Positions 17,218 to 25,791 of a stretch of 64,000 nucleotides of DNA are shown here, piece by piece. Location: the NCBI GenBank assembly GCA_038744785.1, contig JBCDLX010000017.1, forward strand, positions 56,347-120,346, given 5' to 3'. The translations under genes were made by a program, and so were the position numbers. This stretch comes from Ovoidimarina sp038744785 (GTDB taxonomy: Bacteria; Pseudomonadota; Alphaproteobacteria; Rhodobacterales; Rhodobacteraceae). Position 1 is the first letter of the stretch, and every line of letters starts with the position of its first letter. The notes beneath the pieces are model-generated. The model worked only from the letters and a program-made list of their open reading frames with translations. It was not told where the DNA came from and searched no databases.

Positions 17218-17592
17218 GACCTACAGGTCTCTGTTCATTTCGGGCGTCCACCTTGGCACACGCGGATGCTAAGCCAAAAAGCTGCCCGGTTTCTTAAACC
17301 ATCACGGATACAGGCGTGTTCTCGGGTTTGACGCCCGCCGCAGCGGATGTGAAAGTGTGATCGTGACCACATTTACAGCGCAATTGTTTCGGACCCAAAC
17401 GGGTTGGCACACCTCAACTGTGGCGACTGGGTCCAGAACTGCATCGGTATCGTCGAGCATCCAGATGGGCAATTCAAGCTGATCGACTGGGCCGCCCGGC
17501 AGCGCCGCCGTCGCGCTTTGGAACCCGGTCGTTTGGCAATGACCGCCGACAGCAACCCCGCAAGAGCTGCGGACGGCAGGTGGCGTGACTGA
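17218..17592 (+). pseudogene. plcP: Broken PlcP-type phospholipase C (metallophosphoesterase)
   Basis: Two ends of a PlcP-like metallophosphoesterase survive. The N-terminal segment (about 17218-17268) reads YRSLFISGVHLGTRGC, where the family has FISDVHLGTRGC, so the first metal-ligand Asp has become Gly, and it then meets a stop. The C-terminal segment (about 17370-17500) reads SAIVSDPNGLAHLNCGDWV and continues with EHPDGQFKLIDW. The middle of about 150 residues is deleted and the frame is broken. PlcP strips phosphate head groups from membrane phospholipids during phosphate starvation, giving diacylglycerol for betaine-lipid synthesis by BtaAB, which follow immediately. The end overlaps the btaA start by 8 bp, as an old coupled operon would. 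Confidence 0.75.
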
Positions 17593-18762
17593 CGTCGGAG
17601 TTCAGACTGGGGCAGCCGTGCACCAGAACCCGGGGCACACCCTTGCAGGTGCATTGGAACGGGCGTTCAGCCGGATGTTGCGCGGACTTGCCTATACCCA
17701 AGTTTGGGAGGACCCATTTACCGATAGGGTCGCGCTGGGGTCGGCCGAGATTGACGGAATTGCAACCATCGCTTCGGGCAGTCGCAACGTTCACTCCTAC
17801 CTTTCGACGAACCCGCGGTCGATCTGTCGCCTGCTCACGTCGCTCTCGGCAAGTTGATCTTGGCGGGCGCCCGACACCTGCCGGATTTCGACAGCTTCTA
17901 CCGGTTCTTCGGCGCGGGCGACCACGCCACGAACACCGGCGGGTATGACCGGGTACTTGCGCCGAAGGTGGAGCCCGAGACGCGCGCGCCGTTCGCGCGT
18001 CGGATCGGGATCTTAGCGAAAGAGTATCACCACTGCGAGGCGCAGGGGCGCTTCATCGGAACCGCACATCCGATATCGGGAGTACTTGGTGTTGACTACC
18101 AGCCCGACCTGGCGTCCAGAACCCTTGAAGACCAACAGGCTTTCTTTGACAAGAAGGTTGCAACCCGTTCTCAGAGCCGCTTCGTCCGAACGATTGCAAA
18201 CCGACGCGCTTTGCCCTTTGGGCTGGGCATTCCGCCCGCGCAGTGTGACACGTTGAGGAGCGAGAATCACATCGCCGACGTCCTGTGCGACTGGGCGGGT
18301 TAGCCGATGTGTGATTTCCAGATTTCCGAGAACTACTTTGCCTGGGCTGCGTTCAATAAGGGATACAATCACAACGAAACACGCCCCGGTCCCCCTATCT
18401 GATCCGTGGGAGTTTCGGCTCGGTGAAGTCGGGCACCGCGCGTCACCCTGGTAAACCGGTCGCTAACTCACAGTTTGGCTGAACAGCGCGATGATGCGAA
18501 GGATGTATATGTGCCGCTTGATGCCAAGGACTGAATGATGGACGCACAACTGACAGCGCTTTCGTCACAGATTTCACGGACAGGGAAGCCAGGGGCGCGG
18601 GTCCTGTTCCGCACCGGAGGCGTCGCCGACAATTTGCACGGGCGCTGTCCAGACGACATTCTCGGCAAGTGGCACTATGATGCCAAGGCGTCGAAGTTCG
18701 CAGCTAAAGATGACCGCTCGGCGATCTACTGGGCCTTGCACCTGTATCGGAAAGCGACATGA
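17585..18762 (+). pseudogene. btaA: Broken BtaA (SAM:diacylglycerol 3-amino-3-carboxypropyltransferase, DUF3419)
   Basis: The reading of BtaA can be followed along nearly its whole length but in several frames. Segment 1 (17585-17830) carries LAYTQVWEDPFTDRVAL and IATIASGSRNVHSYLS; segment 2 (from about 17850) has LAGARHLPDFDSFYRFFGAGD; it stops at TAG 18301-18303, then continues with CDFQISENYFAWAAFNKGY, VTLVNRSLTHSLAEQ, and after a TGA at 18532-18534, in place of the expected Trp codon, MDAQLTALSSQISRTGKPGA and RVLFRTGGVAD. At least one frameshift and three stops are present. The intact enzyme makes diacylglycerylhomoserine, the precursor of betaine lipid DGTS. The end still overlaps btaB by ATGA. 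Confidence 0.85.
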
Positions 18763-19508
18763 CAGCCCAAAGCGATCACGCCGCGCTTATGGATGCGACC
18801 TACCGCTACCAGCGGCTAATCTACGACGCGACCCGAGTGTTCTTTCTGTTCGGACGCAATCGGCTCATCGCGGAAATGGATGTTCCGAACGGCGGTTCGG
18901 TACTGGAGATCGCGTGCGGCACCGGGCGTAACCTGGCCCGGATCGGACGACGTTATCCGGGTTCTGTCCTCCACGGGATCGACATCTCGTCCGAGATGTT
19001 GCGAACCGCCCGCGCGAAACTGGGCCCCGCCGTCCCGCTCGGAAAAGGCGATGCGCGCTGTTTTGCGGCCCCGGCCCTTGTGGGGAGCGGGACATTTGAC
19101 CGGATCGTCCTGTCCTATGCAGTCTCGATGATCCCAGACTGGTCACGCGCGGTAGACAGCGCACTTGACCACCTTGCGCCGGGCGGGTCGCTACACGTTG
19201 TCGATTTCGGGGATCAGGCAGGCTACCCAGACTTGCTCCGACGCGCCACCACCGCGTGGATCGCGAAGTTTCACGTCACCCAGCGCGCCGATTTCGATGC
19301 TGTGATCCGGAATGCCGCGGCGCGCTACGGCTGCACCGCGGAGGTGCACAGCTGGTATCGCGGCTATGTATGGGCTGCCGTGATCCGAAAGCAGGCGGCA
19401 TGGCGCAGTCCTGATTTAGAAGAACAATCGCCAAACAAAGAACGGCGCGACCTGAAGGGAAGCAATCCCAAGAAAGACCCAACGCCACCTGCTGGCCCTA
19501 AATCGTAA
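18759..19508 (+). CDS. btaB: BtaB-like SAM-dependent N-methyltransferase, open but orphaned
   Basis: This class I methyltransferase trimethylates diacylglycerylhomoserine to DGTS. Motif I is LEIACGTGRNLARIG (about residues 49-63), followed by HGIDISSEMLRTAR and the family C-terminus YRGYVWAAVIRKQ around residue 212. The frame then runs 37 residues further (249 in total) into a Lys/Pro/Ser-rich tail that overlaps the 3' end of the convergent gene, which suggests that the normal stop has been lost. Because plcP and btaA upstream are broken, this protein has no evident substrate and may be on the way to loss. The DUF3419 context makes the BtaB call firm. Confidence 0.82.
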   Translation: MTAQSDHAALMDATYRYQRLIYDATRVFFLFGRNRLIAEMDVPNGGSVLEIACGTGRNLARIGRRYPGSVLHGIDISSEMLRTARAKLGPAVPLGKGDARCFAAPALVGSGTFDRIVLSYAVSMIPDWSRAVDSALDHLAPGGSLHVVDFGDQAGYPDLLRRATTAWIAKFHVTQRADFDAVIRNAAARYGCTAEVHSWYRGYVWAAVIRKQAAWRSPDLEEQSPNKERRDLKGSNPKKDPTPPAGPKS

Positions 19509-19985
19509 GAAAAGGGCAAACGTCGCCCCAATTACGATCGCCAGTTCGATCCAACCGACCACATCACCGCCGCGCGCGCCATCCCAATAACTGATGGGGC
19601 TGAAAAACTTCCAATCCGTTAGAGGCCAGAAGTGCATCCGCGCATCATCGGTATGAAACGGAAAATCGAGCGCCAGGTGCAAAAGCCCGGCTCCCGCAAA
19701 AGCCACCCCCCAATCAGAACGCCTCCAAAGGCCTAGAACAAGCCCGATGCCCCAGAAGATAAAGCTGTTGTCGACGGCGAAGATCTGTTGCCAAGCGGGC
19801 GAATAGTAATACTGGTCGAACACGACATTGGGCGACGTTCCCAACACCAGAAGGTGCCATCCGGCCAGGAGATACAGCGATAGGTCGGGCACCATAGCGC
19901 CTGCCAACGCCGCAAGCGTCACCCTCGCCGCGTCCGGCCGCGCGAAGGCCGCGGAACCGATGATCAGATGCGCTGGCGTGTTCAA
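19416..19985 (-). CDS. Membrane protein of the YdjM/DUF457-like type
   Basis: This protein of about 189 residues has four to five hydrophobic segments and the motifs TPAHLIIGSAAF near the start, GAMVPDLSLYLLAGWH, and LLHLALDFPFHTDD in the middle; the H...PD and HLALDFPFH patterns resemble membrane-bound metal-dependent hydrolases of the YdjM/DUF457 group. Rhodobacterales homologues are often labelled CobQ, a label nothing in the sequence supports. The likely start is TTG at 19985 (NTPAHLI), which matches related proteins; the frame extends to 20027. It is convergent with btaB and overlaps its 3' tail by 93 bp. Confidence 0.7.
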   Translation of the reverse strand: MNTPAHLIIGSAAFARPDAARVTLAALAGAMVPDLSLYLLAGWHLLVLGTSPNVVFDQYYYSPAWQQIFAVDNSFIFWGIGLVLGLWRRSDWGVAFAGAGLLHLALDFPFHTDDARMHFWPLTDWKFFSPISYWDGARGGDVVGWIELAIVIGATFALFLRFRASRWRWVFLGIASLQVAPFFVWRLFF

Positions 19986-20045
19986 GACCCGGGCACCGTG
20001 GTGTTGCCGGTCTCCAGCGAGGAGCACATCGTACCCAGACCCGTC

Positions 20046-20876
20046 CTAGCCAAAATCGCGGGTCATGATGGCACGGTGAATCTCACGCCGGACCAGCTTG
20101 CGCACGTTCCGCGTGATCCGCTCGCCAAGTTCACCCTGCAATTCAGAGCGAACGATTTCGGCAACGATGTCGCGCAGCGCCTCTTCGTCGATCACCCGAT
20201 CATCGTCGAGATCTATGCCCGTGTCGCGCGAGCGATCAGGCGCGCGCCGGGTTTCAACTCGCACTGGGTCGAGAGGTGCGGCCTCCGGTGTGTTCGGTGG
20301 GACCGAATGGATCGCCATACTCGCCGGTTCTGTCGAAGCGTCCGGCACCGCTTCCGCATCGGCCTGTTCCGCCATAACTTCGGGTGCATTTGGCGATACG
20401 TTTTCTTCGGTTACAGAAGCGACATGAGCGGAACCGGCGTCAACCAGATCGTTCTCATCTACCAGTGTCACGGTGGCCCGCGCCTCTTCAGGCAAGGAAC
20501 TTGGGACGCGGGCATGGCGCGCACCGCCAAAGACAAACTCTGACGGGGTCTCGGTATCGACAGGCTCCGATCCATCGGGTTCCCACCCGTCACCTTCGCC
20601 GACCGCCTGTTCAAGCTCTGCAATCCGCTGCTCAAGCGATAGCCGCTCGGCAGTAAGCGTCCGGGTCTGCACCCGTGTTCGACGGTTACCGGAAGGAGAA
20701 GGCAGAGCATCCGCAATCACGTCATCTGTCACGCGAAGCGCCGGCGTTAAGAGCAAACGTTCTGGCGCACCATCCAATTCGGCGTCCGGCTCTGCGGCCG
20801 ACGACGAACCGGACACAACCCGGCGCACCGTGGACAATACCACGTCCGGTTCGCTTCGCAGATGTTTGTCCGACAT
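20046..20876 (-). CDS. Conserved acidic protein with basic C-terminal helix
   Basis: This 276-residue protein is hypothetical. The N-terminal and middle parts are low-complexity and acidic (many Glu, Asp, Ala, Pro, Ser), with a short coiled-coil-like segment LSLEQRIAELEQAV around residue 100. The last 55 residues are well-ordered-looking: EALRDIVAEIVRSELQGEL followed by ERITRNVRKLVRREIHRA. The last part resembles a C-terminal domain shared by many Rhodobacterales proteins and is reminiscent of PopZ/DUF2497 organisers, but I do not claim that. Start chosen at the Met of SDKHLRSE (20876); the frame reaches 20930. It may share transcription with the upstream tolC gene. Confidence 0.7.
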   Translation of the reverse strand: MSDKHLRSEPDVVLSTVRRVVSGSSSAAEPDAELDGAPERLLLTPALRVTDDVIADALPSPSGNRRTRVQTRTLTAERLSLEQRIAELEQAVGEGDGWEPDGSEPVDTETPSEFVFGGARHARVPSSLPEEARATVTLVDENDLVDAGSAHVASVTEENVSPNAPEVMAEQADAEAVPDASTEPASMAIHSVPPNTPEAAPLDPVRVETRRAPDRSRDTGIDLDDDRVIDEEALRDIVAEIVRSELQGELGERITRNVRKLVRREIHRAIMTRDFG

Positions 20877-20945
20877 CTCGGTCTCGATTCTGCCCCTCAC
20901 GACATATGGTAGGTCATGCGGCCAAGCCACACAACCGAGCGCAAG

Positions 20946-22310
20946 CTACCCGCCGTTCAGGCGTCGAAGCACCCTGTCCAAGCGTTCGCCCTGGGGACTC
21001 ACATACACCGTCGGCGCATTCTTGACGGCATTGTAATAGGCGGCCGGGTCGTAGGTTGGGATACCCAGTTGCAAATAATCGACAGTCAGAAGGCCCATCG
21101 AGGACAAAACGGTATAGACGGAGAGCACACGGTCGATCTGGTTCGAGACCTGATCCGTCCGGGCATCCAGCAAGTCCTGCTCAAGATCCAGAACATCAAG
21201 CGTGGTCCGCGACCCTACCTCGAGTTCCTCCTGCGCACCTTCTAGTGCAAGCGCCGCGGCCCGCACTTCTTGTTCGCTTGCCTGGACCCGCGCGCCCGCA
21301 ACAGCCAGGTCTGCCCATGTGCTTGTCACATCCAATTCGATCTGCTGACCGACCGTGTAGAGCTCTCCACGAGACGAGTCCCGGCGCGCCTGCGATTGGC
21401 GGATCGCCGAAACCAGCGCGCCCCCCCGATAGATCGGTCCGCTCAGGCTTAACCCGATAGACGAAGTGTCTTCGCCGTCATCGTCGATGCCGACGCTCGC
21501 AGTGGCGCGGAGTTCCGGGCGCAGCCCGGCACGAGCGACTTCGATCCCGATTTCGGCAGCTGTCACGTTTCGTTGGGCCTCAAGCAGATCAGGGTGGCGG
21601 CCGAGCGCAATCACACGCGCCTCCTCCAGGGTTGCAGGTAGCACAGGCGGTGGCGGTGCCGGAGATAGAGATGTCGCCTCAGAGCCGACCACCGCCAGGT
21701 ACTCGGCCCGTGCCTGCACAAGCGCACCGCGTTCGGCGGCAAGGCTTGATTGCGCCGACGCAAGACGTGCTTCGGCAATCGACACGTCCGTCCGAGTGAC
21801 CTCGCCCACTTCAAATCGGTCGCGTGCAGCGCGCAACTGCTCGCTGATCACGCGGACGTTGTTTTCGGCGAGATCGACAAACGCGATCTGCCGCTGCACG
21901 TTCAGAAACGCCGCGACCCCGCGCAAGAGCACGTTTTGCTCTACCGAGCGCAAGGCTTCGCGCAATGCTAGGACGGTTTCTTTCTGAAAGTCGATTGACA
22001 GTCGCGATAGGCCGAAATCGAACAGCAAAAGGCTCGCCTCAAGACTGAGATTGCTGGTCACATCTTCAGCTATGTCCGATTCTTGATACCGAACCGTGCC
22101 CAGGTAGTCGATCACCGGCCGCAACGCAGCAACGGCCTGTGCGACGTCTTCGTCGGCGGCTCTTAGAAGCGCGCGGTTCTGTTCGAGCAGCCCGCTGGTG
22201 CGGTAGGCACCAATCAGCGAGTCCGCCAGGGTCTGGGCCGCAGCGGGGCCCGCTGCCATCAGGGCCAGCACCGCCGCCGCGGCTGTTCTTCGCATCGCCT
22301 TTCGTTTCAT
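20946..22310 (-). CDS. tolC: TolC-family outer-membrane channel protein
   Basis: This 454-residue protein has a Sec signal peptide (MKRKAMRRTAAAAVLALMAAG, cleavage near AAA-Q) and the two repeated long helical coiled-coil halves of the TolC fold, with QTLADSLIGAYRTSG at the mature start and YLQLGIPTYDPAAYYN near the end. It forms the outer-membrane exit duct for type I secretion or efflux pumps. It follows the PCMT-like gene by 35 bp, an arrangement known in Rhodobacterales and Rhizobiales. It is a plausible outlet for the giant repeat protein at the end of the window, though no ABC transporter or adaptor gene is seen here. Confidence 0.92.
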   Translation of the reverse strand: MKRKAMRRTAAAAVLALMAAGPAAAQTLADSLIGAYRTSGLLEQNRALLRAADEDVAQAVAALRPVIDYLGTVRYQESDIAEDVTSNLSLEASLLLFDFGLSRLSIDFQKETVLALREALRSVEQNVLLRGVAAFLNVQRQIAFVDLAENNVRVISEQLRAARDRFEVGEVTRTDVSIAEARLASAQSSLAAERGALVQARAEYLAVVGSEATSLSPAPPPPVLPATLEEARVIALGRHPDLLEAQRNVTAAEIGIEVARAGLRPELRATASVGIDDDGEDTSSIGLSLSGPIYRGGALVSAIRQSQARRDSSRGELYTVGQQIELDVTSTWADLAVAGARVQASEQEVRAAALALEGAQEELEVGSRTTLDVLDLEQDLLDARTDQVSNQIDRVLSVYTVLSSMGLLTVDYLQLGIPTYDPAAYYNAVKNAPTVYVSPQGERLDRVLRRLNGG

Positions 22311-22345
22311 GCTCACGCCTCTCATGGATCTTTTATATCTCTATA

Positions 22346-22999
22346 TTACAGTGCGAATGCCTGGTCGTGTTCATATCCTTGCAGCACTGGCGCCGCGGCG
22401 TTGAATCCGTCCCGCCAACTGACGGTTCTCCCCGATTTGAAGCCGATCCGGCACACCCCCAGCGCTCCCTCCATAAATACGGCTGCAATCCGGCCGCCAT
22501 CGAGCAACTGGTCGAGGAGAGCGGCCGGAACCGTTTCCACCCCGCCCTGGACCAGAATTGCATTGTATGGGCCGTGCTGTGGTGCGCCGTCGGCCAAGTC
22601 GCCTTCAACGACGGCAACGTTGTCAGCAGCTGCCTCCGCCAAACCGCTCTCGGCCTCCTTCGCCCAGGCCGGATCCGGCTCGACCGCCACGACGGCCTCG
22701 GCAAGACGCGACAGAACTGCAGCCGAGTAACCAAGGCCACTTCCCAGATCCAGAACCATCTCGTCCGGCTGGATATCCAAGAGGTCTAACATCTTCGCAA
22801 ATGTGCGCGGTTCCAGGACAACGCGACCGGCACCCAAATCCACGTTCTCGCCCATATAGGCCGCCTCCCTGAGAGCCGCTGGAACGAAGTCTTCGCGCGG
22901 AACCGCCAGCATGGCCTCGATGATCGGAAATTTGGTGACATCGGACGGGCGGACCTGCGTATCGACCATCAGCGTGCGGCGCAGGGCAAAATCTGGCAT
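22346..22999 (-). CDS. PCMT-family (protein-L-isoaspartate methyltransferase-like) protein
   Basis: This 217-residue SAM-dependent methyltransferase has motif I DLGSGLGYSAAVLSRLA (about residues 80-96) and an acidic motif after it, VAVEPDPAW. In place of the canonical SGTGYQAAVL of Pcm it has SGLGYSAAVL, and the N-terminal MVDTQVRPSDVTKFP differs from the true Pcm of this window (38243-38890). It is therefore the divergent PCMT paralogue found next to tolC in many alphaproteobacteria. Start at 22999 gives MPDFALRRTLMVDTQVRP; upstream in-frame Met codons at 23014 and 23035 are possible. True substrate is unknown. Confidence 0.82.
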   Translation of the reverse strand: MPDFALRRTLMVDTQVRPSDVTKFPIIEAMLAVPREDFVPAALREAAYMGENVDLGAGRVVLEPRTFAKMLDLLDIQPDEMVLDLGSGLGYSAAVLSRLAEAVVAVEPDPAWAKEAESGLAEAAADNVAVVEGDLADGAPQHGPYNAILVQGGVETVPAALLDQLLDGGRIAAVFMEGALGVCRIGFKSGRTVSWRDGFNAAAPVLQGYEHDQAFAL

Positions 23000-23159
23000 G
23001 GGCGCTAAACTCATCGGTTCAGAAGTGCTTTCCAAGCTGTTGCACAGAACCGCCTGTCCGGCAACAGGAACTGGTCAAACAACCGGGGACTGCCCCCCCC
23101 GACATCAGCGAAATCGCCTTGACGCCCGAACCAGCGCCACCTATCACGCGCGGGCTTCG

Positions 23160-23233
23160 GGCGAGTTGGCGGAGTGGTTACGCAGCGGATTGCAAATCCG
23201 TGTACACCGGTTCGATTCCGGTACTCGCCTCCA
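23160..23233 (+). tRNA. tRNA-Cys (GCA)
   Basis: A 74-base cloverleaf including encoded CCA: acceptor arms GGCGAGT / ACTCGCC pair perfectly, the anticodon loop reads TTGCAAA with GCA, and the T arm is GGTTCGATTCC. This is the only RNA gene in the stretch. Confidence 0.97.
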
Positions 23234-23434
23234 ATAATTGCAATGGCTTGGCGCAGTCTTGAGCGGCTCCCGACCATGCCCTCACACAACTGGTCTACAT
23301 GTGGGGGACAATTGAAGTCACTTTGGCGCTCTTTCGACTGGTAGCGTCCAACCAGGGTCAAGCCGCGCTTATGAACCAGGAATGCCAGCGTATCTGCGCC
23401 AAACCACCAAATTGGCGTTCGTCCTTTACACCCG

Positions 23435-23690
23435 CTAACCTTCGACATCAGCCAGCGCCGCATACGCCGACTTCCGCTTTGAGGTAAACAGCGCAGCCTT
23501 AGACAGGCTAAGCCTCGATCCATAGAGGTTTTCATGTCAATCAGCGATGATCCGTTGCTGTTCGTTCAGGTCGGTCAAGATGGCGGGGATTTCGTCCCAC
23601 ATCGTCTTTCGGGCAGTTTCCAGTCGGTGGCACCCGACTATTGCCGATCAGCCCAACGCAAGGGTGGGTTTGTACCGCTATCGGCTGATT
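23435..23690 (-). pseudogene. Remnant of a ParB-like nuclease-domain protein
   Basis: On the minus strand one frame reads IVGCHRLETARKTMWDEIPAI then LTDLNEQQRIIAD, a stop, HENLYGSRLSLSKAALFTSKR, and KSAYAALADVEG before another stop. The pattern GCHRLEAAR...DEIPAI...D.NE.QR.IA.IDENL.R..LS...A is the core of the ParB N-terminal domain, found in plasmid and chromosome partition proteins and in many phage and transposon genes. It carries in-frame stops (the TGA at about 23535 falls in the expected IDENL motif) and lacks both ends. It lies 200 bp past tRNA-Cys, a usual integration site, so it may mark an old integrated element. Confidence 0.5.
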
Positions 23691-23869
23691 GGAATCCGGG
23701 TCTCTCGGGTCAATTGTAGTGGCTGCAGCGAGCTCACTCTAGTCCCCAAAGCGGCGTGCCGCGTGGCAGTTTTGGGGCTCCCGGTATGATATAAAGTCGC
23801 GGCATTCGATATGTTGCTTGCGTAAATTGGAACTTACTCGACCAAACAGGCCTTTTCAGGAAGCTGACT
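23691..23869. other. Short region before the secreted hydrolase gene
   Basis: Nothing recognisable apart from a weak AGGAAG ahead of the hydrolase ATG. It may continue the decayed element upstream. Confidence 0.4.
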
Positions 23870-25102
23870 ATGAGACACGGTTTAGTCATTTTGATCCTGC
23901 TTGCATTCGCTGGCCGGACTCTTGCGCAGGAGACAATCATCATTGGTGATGTCCCGATACCGACCGACATCGAAATTGACAATATTGGCAACTCTCCTAT
24001 CGCCGGAGTTTGGGCGGGACGTTGGGATTCACGAAGAAACCACATTCTCATTGTGGAAGGCCCGGACAACGATGGTCTCCTGGACGTCGTCTATGCGGTC
24101 GGGCGCGACCAGTACGGCAGCAGCAACTGGCTTAGGACAGAAGCACGGTTTGATGGCGACATTCTCGTCTTGGAGGACGACGACCTTGCCGTTCGGTACT
24201 CGATATCTGGGACGGGTCGATTGCGTGGGATTTTCCCATCACAAGACCGCTTCGCAATTTTGCAGCGTCAATCGCTTTCGGAAGTGCTTGCAGCTCCGAC
24301 TGGCGACTGGTTTGAAATTGGCGAACGCGATTTCTTGGCGACAGACTTGAGAGAAGACGGAAAGGACGTCGCGCTCGCGGTAGCGGTTTATGTTCCTCCA
24401 GGCGAGGGGCCCTTCCCACTTGCGCTTTTCCACCACGGATCAACGGGGACTGGGAAATACCCCGCCGACTTTGAGTGGTTTTTCGCAAACGATTGGTTGG
24501 CAGATCTATTGAATGCCCATGGTTGGATCGTCGCTTTTCCTCAGCGCCGAGGACGAGGTGGTTCTGACGGTTTGTATGACGAAGGCTTTTCGGAGAACCG
24601 TTCTCAAGGCTACGCGCAAGAAGCACACTTGTCTCTTCCCGGTGCGGACCGCGCCCTGATAGATGCAAACGCTGCTTTGAGAGCTTTGCGCGAACGACCG
24701 GATGTTAGCGATGATCCAATTCTGTTCTCTGGAATGTCGAGAGGCGGTGTGGTTGCGCTCATGCAAGCTGGGGATCAACCGGAAGACACGGCTGGTGTGA
24801 TCAACTTTGTCGGAGGTTGGGTGAATGAGCACACAGGAGCGCCTGAAATTAATCCAACTCTCTTTCGGCGAATAGGAGGTTTCGAAGGTTCAGTCCTATC
24901 CATCTATGGTGAGGACGATCCGCTTTATAGCATCGGCCATTCGGAATCGAACCTCGTACAAATCGAAGAGGTGGGTGCGGAGAACGAACTGCATGTTGTG
25001 ACAGTACCGGGCCACAACAATGGTCACTGGTTGTTGTGGCGGCCGAACCTCTGGGAAAGCACTGTTAGCAACTATGTTCGGCGTATCAAAAGCCGAGATT
25101 GA
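23870..25102 (+). CDS. Secreted alpha/beta hydrolase
   Basis: This 410-residue protein has a clear Sec signal peptide (MRHGLVILILLAFAGRTLAQ, cleavage after AQ) and an extra N-terminal beta-rich part of about 140 residues before the alpha/beta-hydrolase domain. In that domain a nucleophile elbow FSGMSRGGVVAL (Ser around residue 285) stands in the GxSxG position, the oxyanion strand is ALFHHGSTGTG, and candidate triad partners are the Asp in YGEDDPLY and the His in PGHNNGHW. It is likely a periplasmic peptidase, esterase or dienelactone-hydrolase-like enzyme. Base composition is noticeably less GC-rich than the neighbours and it sits among fragments, so horizontal acquisition is likely. Confidence 0.78.
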   Translation: MRHGLVILILLAFAGRTLAQETIIIGDVPIPTDIEIDNIGNSPIAGVWAGRWDSRRNHILIVEGPDNDGLLDVVYAVGRDQYGSSNWLRTEARFDGDILVLEDDDLAVRYSISGTGRLRGIFPSQDRFAILQRQSLSEVLAAPTGDWFEIGERDFLATDLREDGKDVALAVAVYVPPGEGPFPLALFHHGSTGTGKYPADFEWFFANDWLADLLNAHGWIVAFPQRRGRGGSDGLYDEGFSENRSQGYAQEAHLSLPGADRALIDANAALRALRERPDVSDDPILFSGMSRGGVVALMQAGDQPEDTAGVINFVGGWVNEHTGAPEINPTLFRRIGGFEGSVLSIYGEDDPLYSIGHSESNLVQIEEVGAENELHVVTVPGHNNGHWLLWRPNLWESTVSNYVRRIKSRD

Positions 25103-25330
25103 AGCGGCGTACAGAACGACGGCTTCGTCCAGCAGGCCAGTCCATCCTAGGCGCTCGCGGCCGATTTCTGGCCCCGACGTGAGGTACTGGTACTATCTGA
25201 GCAATCCTCGGTACTGGCAATTCGTGGTCGCGCTATCGACCAACGCCGACCAATCCTTCAGCGGCGGCCCAACCGCCCCACGAGTGACGCCCTGCCCGTT
25301 CAAGGAAGGAGATCAGTGTTCGGCCCACTA
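25103..25330. other. Region without a recognised gene
   Basis: About 230 bp downstream of the hydrolase gene. An open frame on the plus strand shows no family resemblance. Confidence 0.4.
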
Positions 25331-25368
25331 TAAACGGTCGTCACAGTTGTAAACGGTCGTCACAGTTG
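25331..25368. repeat. Tandem duplication of a 19-bp unit
   Basis: TAAACGGTCGTCACAGTTG is present twice, head to tail, at 25331-25349 and 25350-25368. It looks like a local replication slip or a junction of a past insertion; only two copies exist, so it is not a CRISPR array. Confidence 0.8.
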
Positions 25369-25770
25369 TGCTTGGCCGCTGTATGCGCCTTGTCGATTTC
25401 CCCTCGAGGAACTGCGGTGTTGGCCATCTTCCGACGTTCCGGCGTGATGTTGGCCGCACGCTGATCGGCAAGCACATGCGCCTGTTCGATCCGGGTATCG
25501 AGAAGATACAGAAGGTATTCCCAGCGCTGTTCTACGACAGCACGTGTGTCTGCGATCGCTCCGGCCCGGAAGTTCTTTAGCGCGTCGCGGAAGTCCTGTG
25601 AGGCCTCCGAAAGCTGCGCGTCAAACCGTACTAGCAGACCAAATACTAAGAATGCGATGAAGTCGGCCAGAGCTGGAGGCCGCGCCGGCACGCGCGGATC
25701 TAGTTGGTCGAATCCGAGCGGCAGGGTGGCGCGCGGGGGTGTAATTTGAGGCTTGGATCCGATACTCGGT
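25341..25770 (-). CDS. Unrecognised coding-like fragment
   Basis: One minus-strand frame reads like real protein for about 140 residues: LADFIAFLVFGLLVRF, possibly one membrane helix, followed by amphipathic helices (RDALKNFRAGAIADTRAVVE, then RWEYLLYLLDTRIEQAHVL). The open frame extends upstream to 26195, but that part is antisense to the phosphatase gene and is not credible. No family was recognised; it may be the 3' part of a gene truncated at its 5' end by the phosphatase-side rearrangement. Confidence 0.3.
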
Positions 25771-25791
25771 CTCTGAGGAAACGCGCAACGT

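Noticed and set aside
17585..18303. Two separate hypothetical genes (17585-17857 and 17854-18303)
   Set aside because: Both are consecutive pieces of one BtaA protein broken by a frameshift, followed by further BtaA pieces past stops.
19416..19985. CobQ (cobyric acid synthase)
   Set aside because: The common label in databases for this membrane protein is unsupported: there is no glutamine-amidotransferase or P-loop motif, only membrane segments with His/Asp motifs.
23011..23535. A 174-codon minus-strand frame
   Set aside because: It covers tRNA-Cys and only its first part coincides with the region of the ParB-like remnant, in a different frame.
25331..25368. Possible CRISPR repeat
   Set aside because: Only two adjacent 19-bp copies without spacers; a simple tandem duplication.
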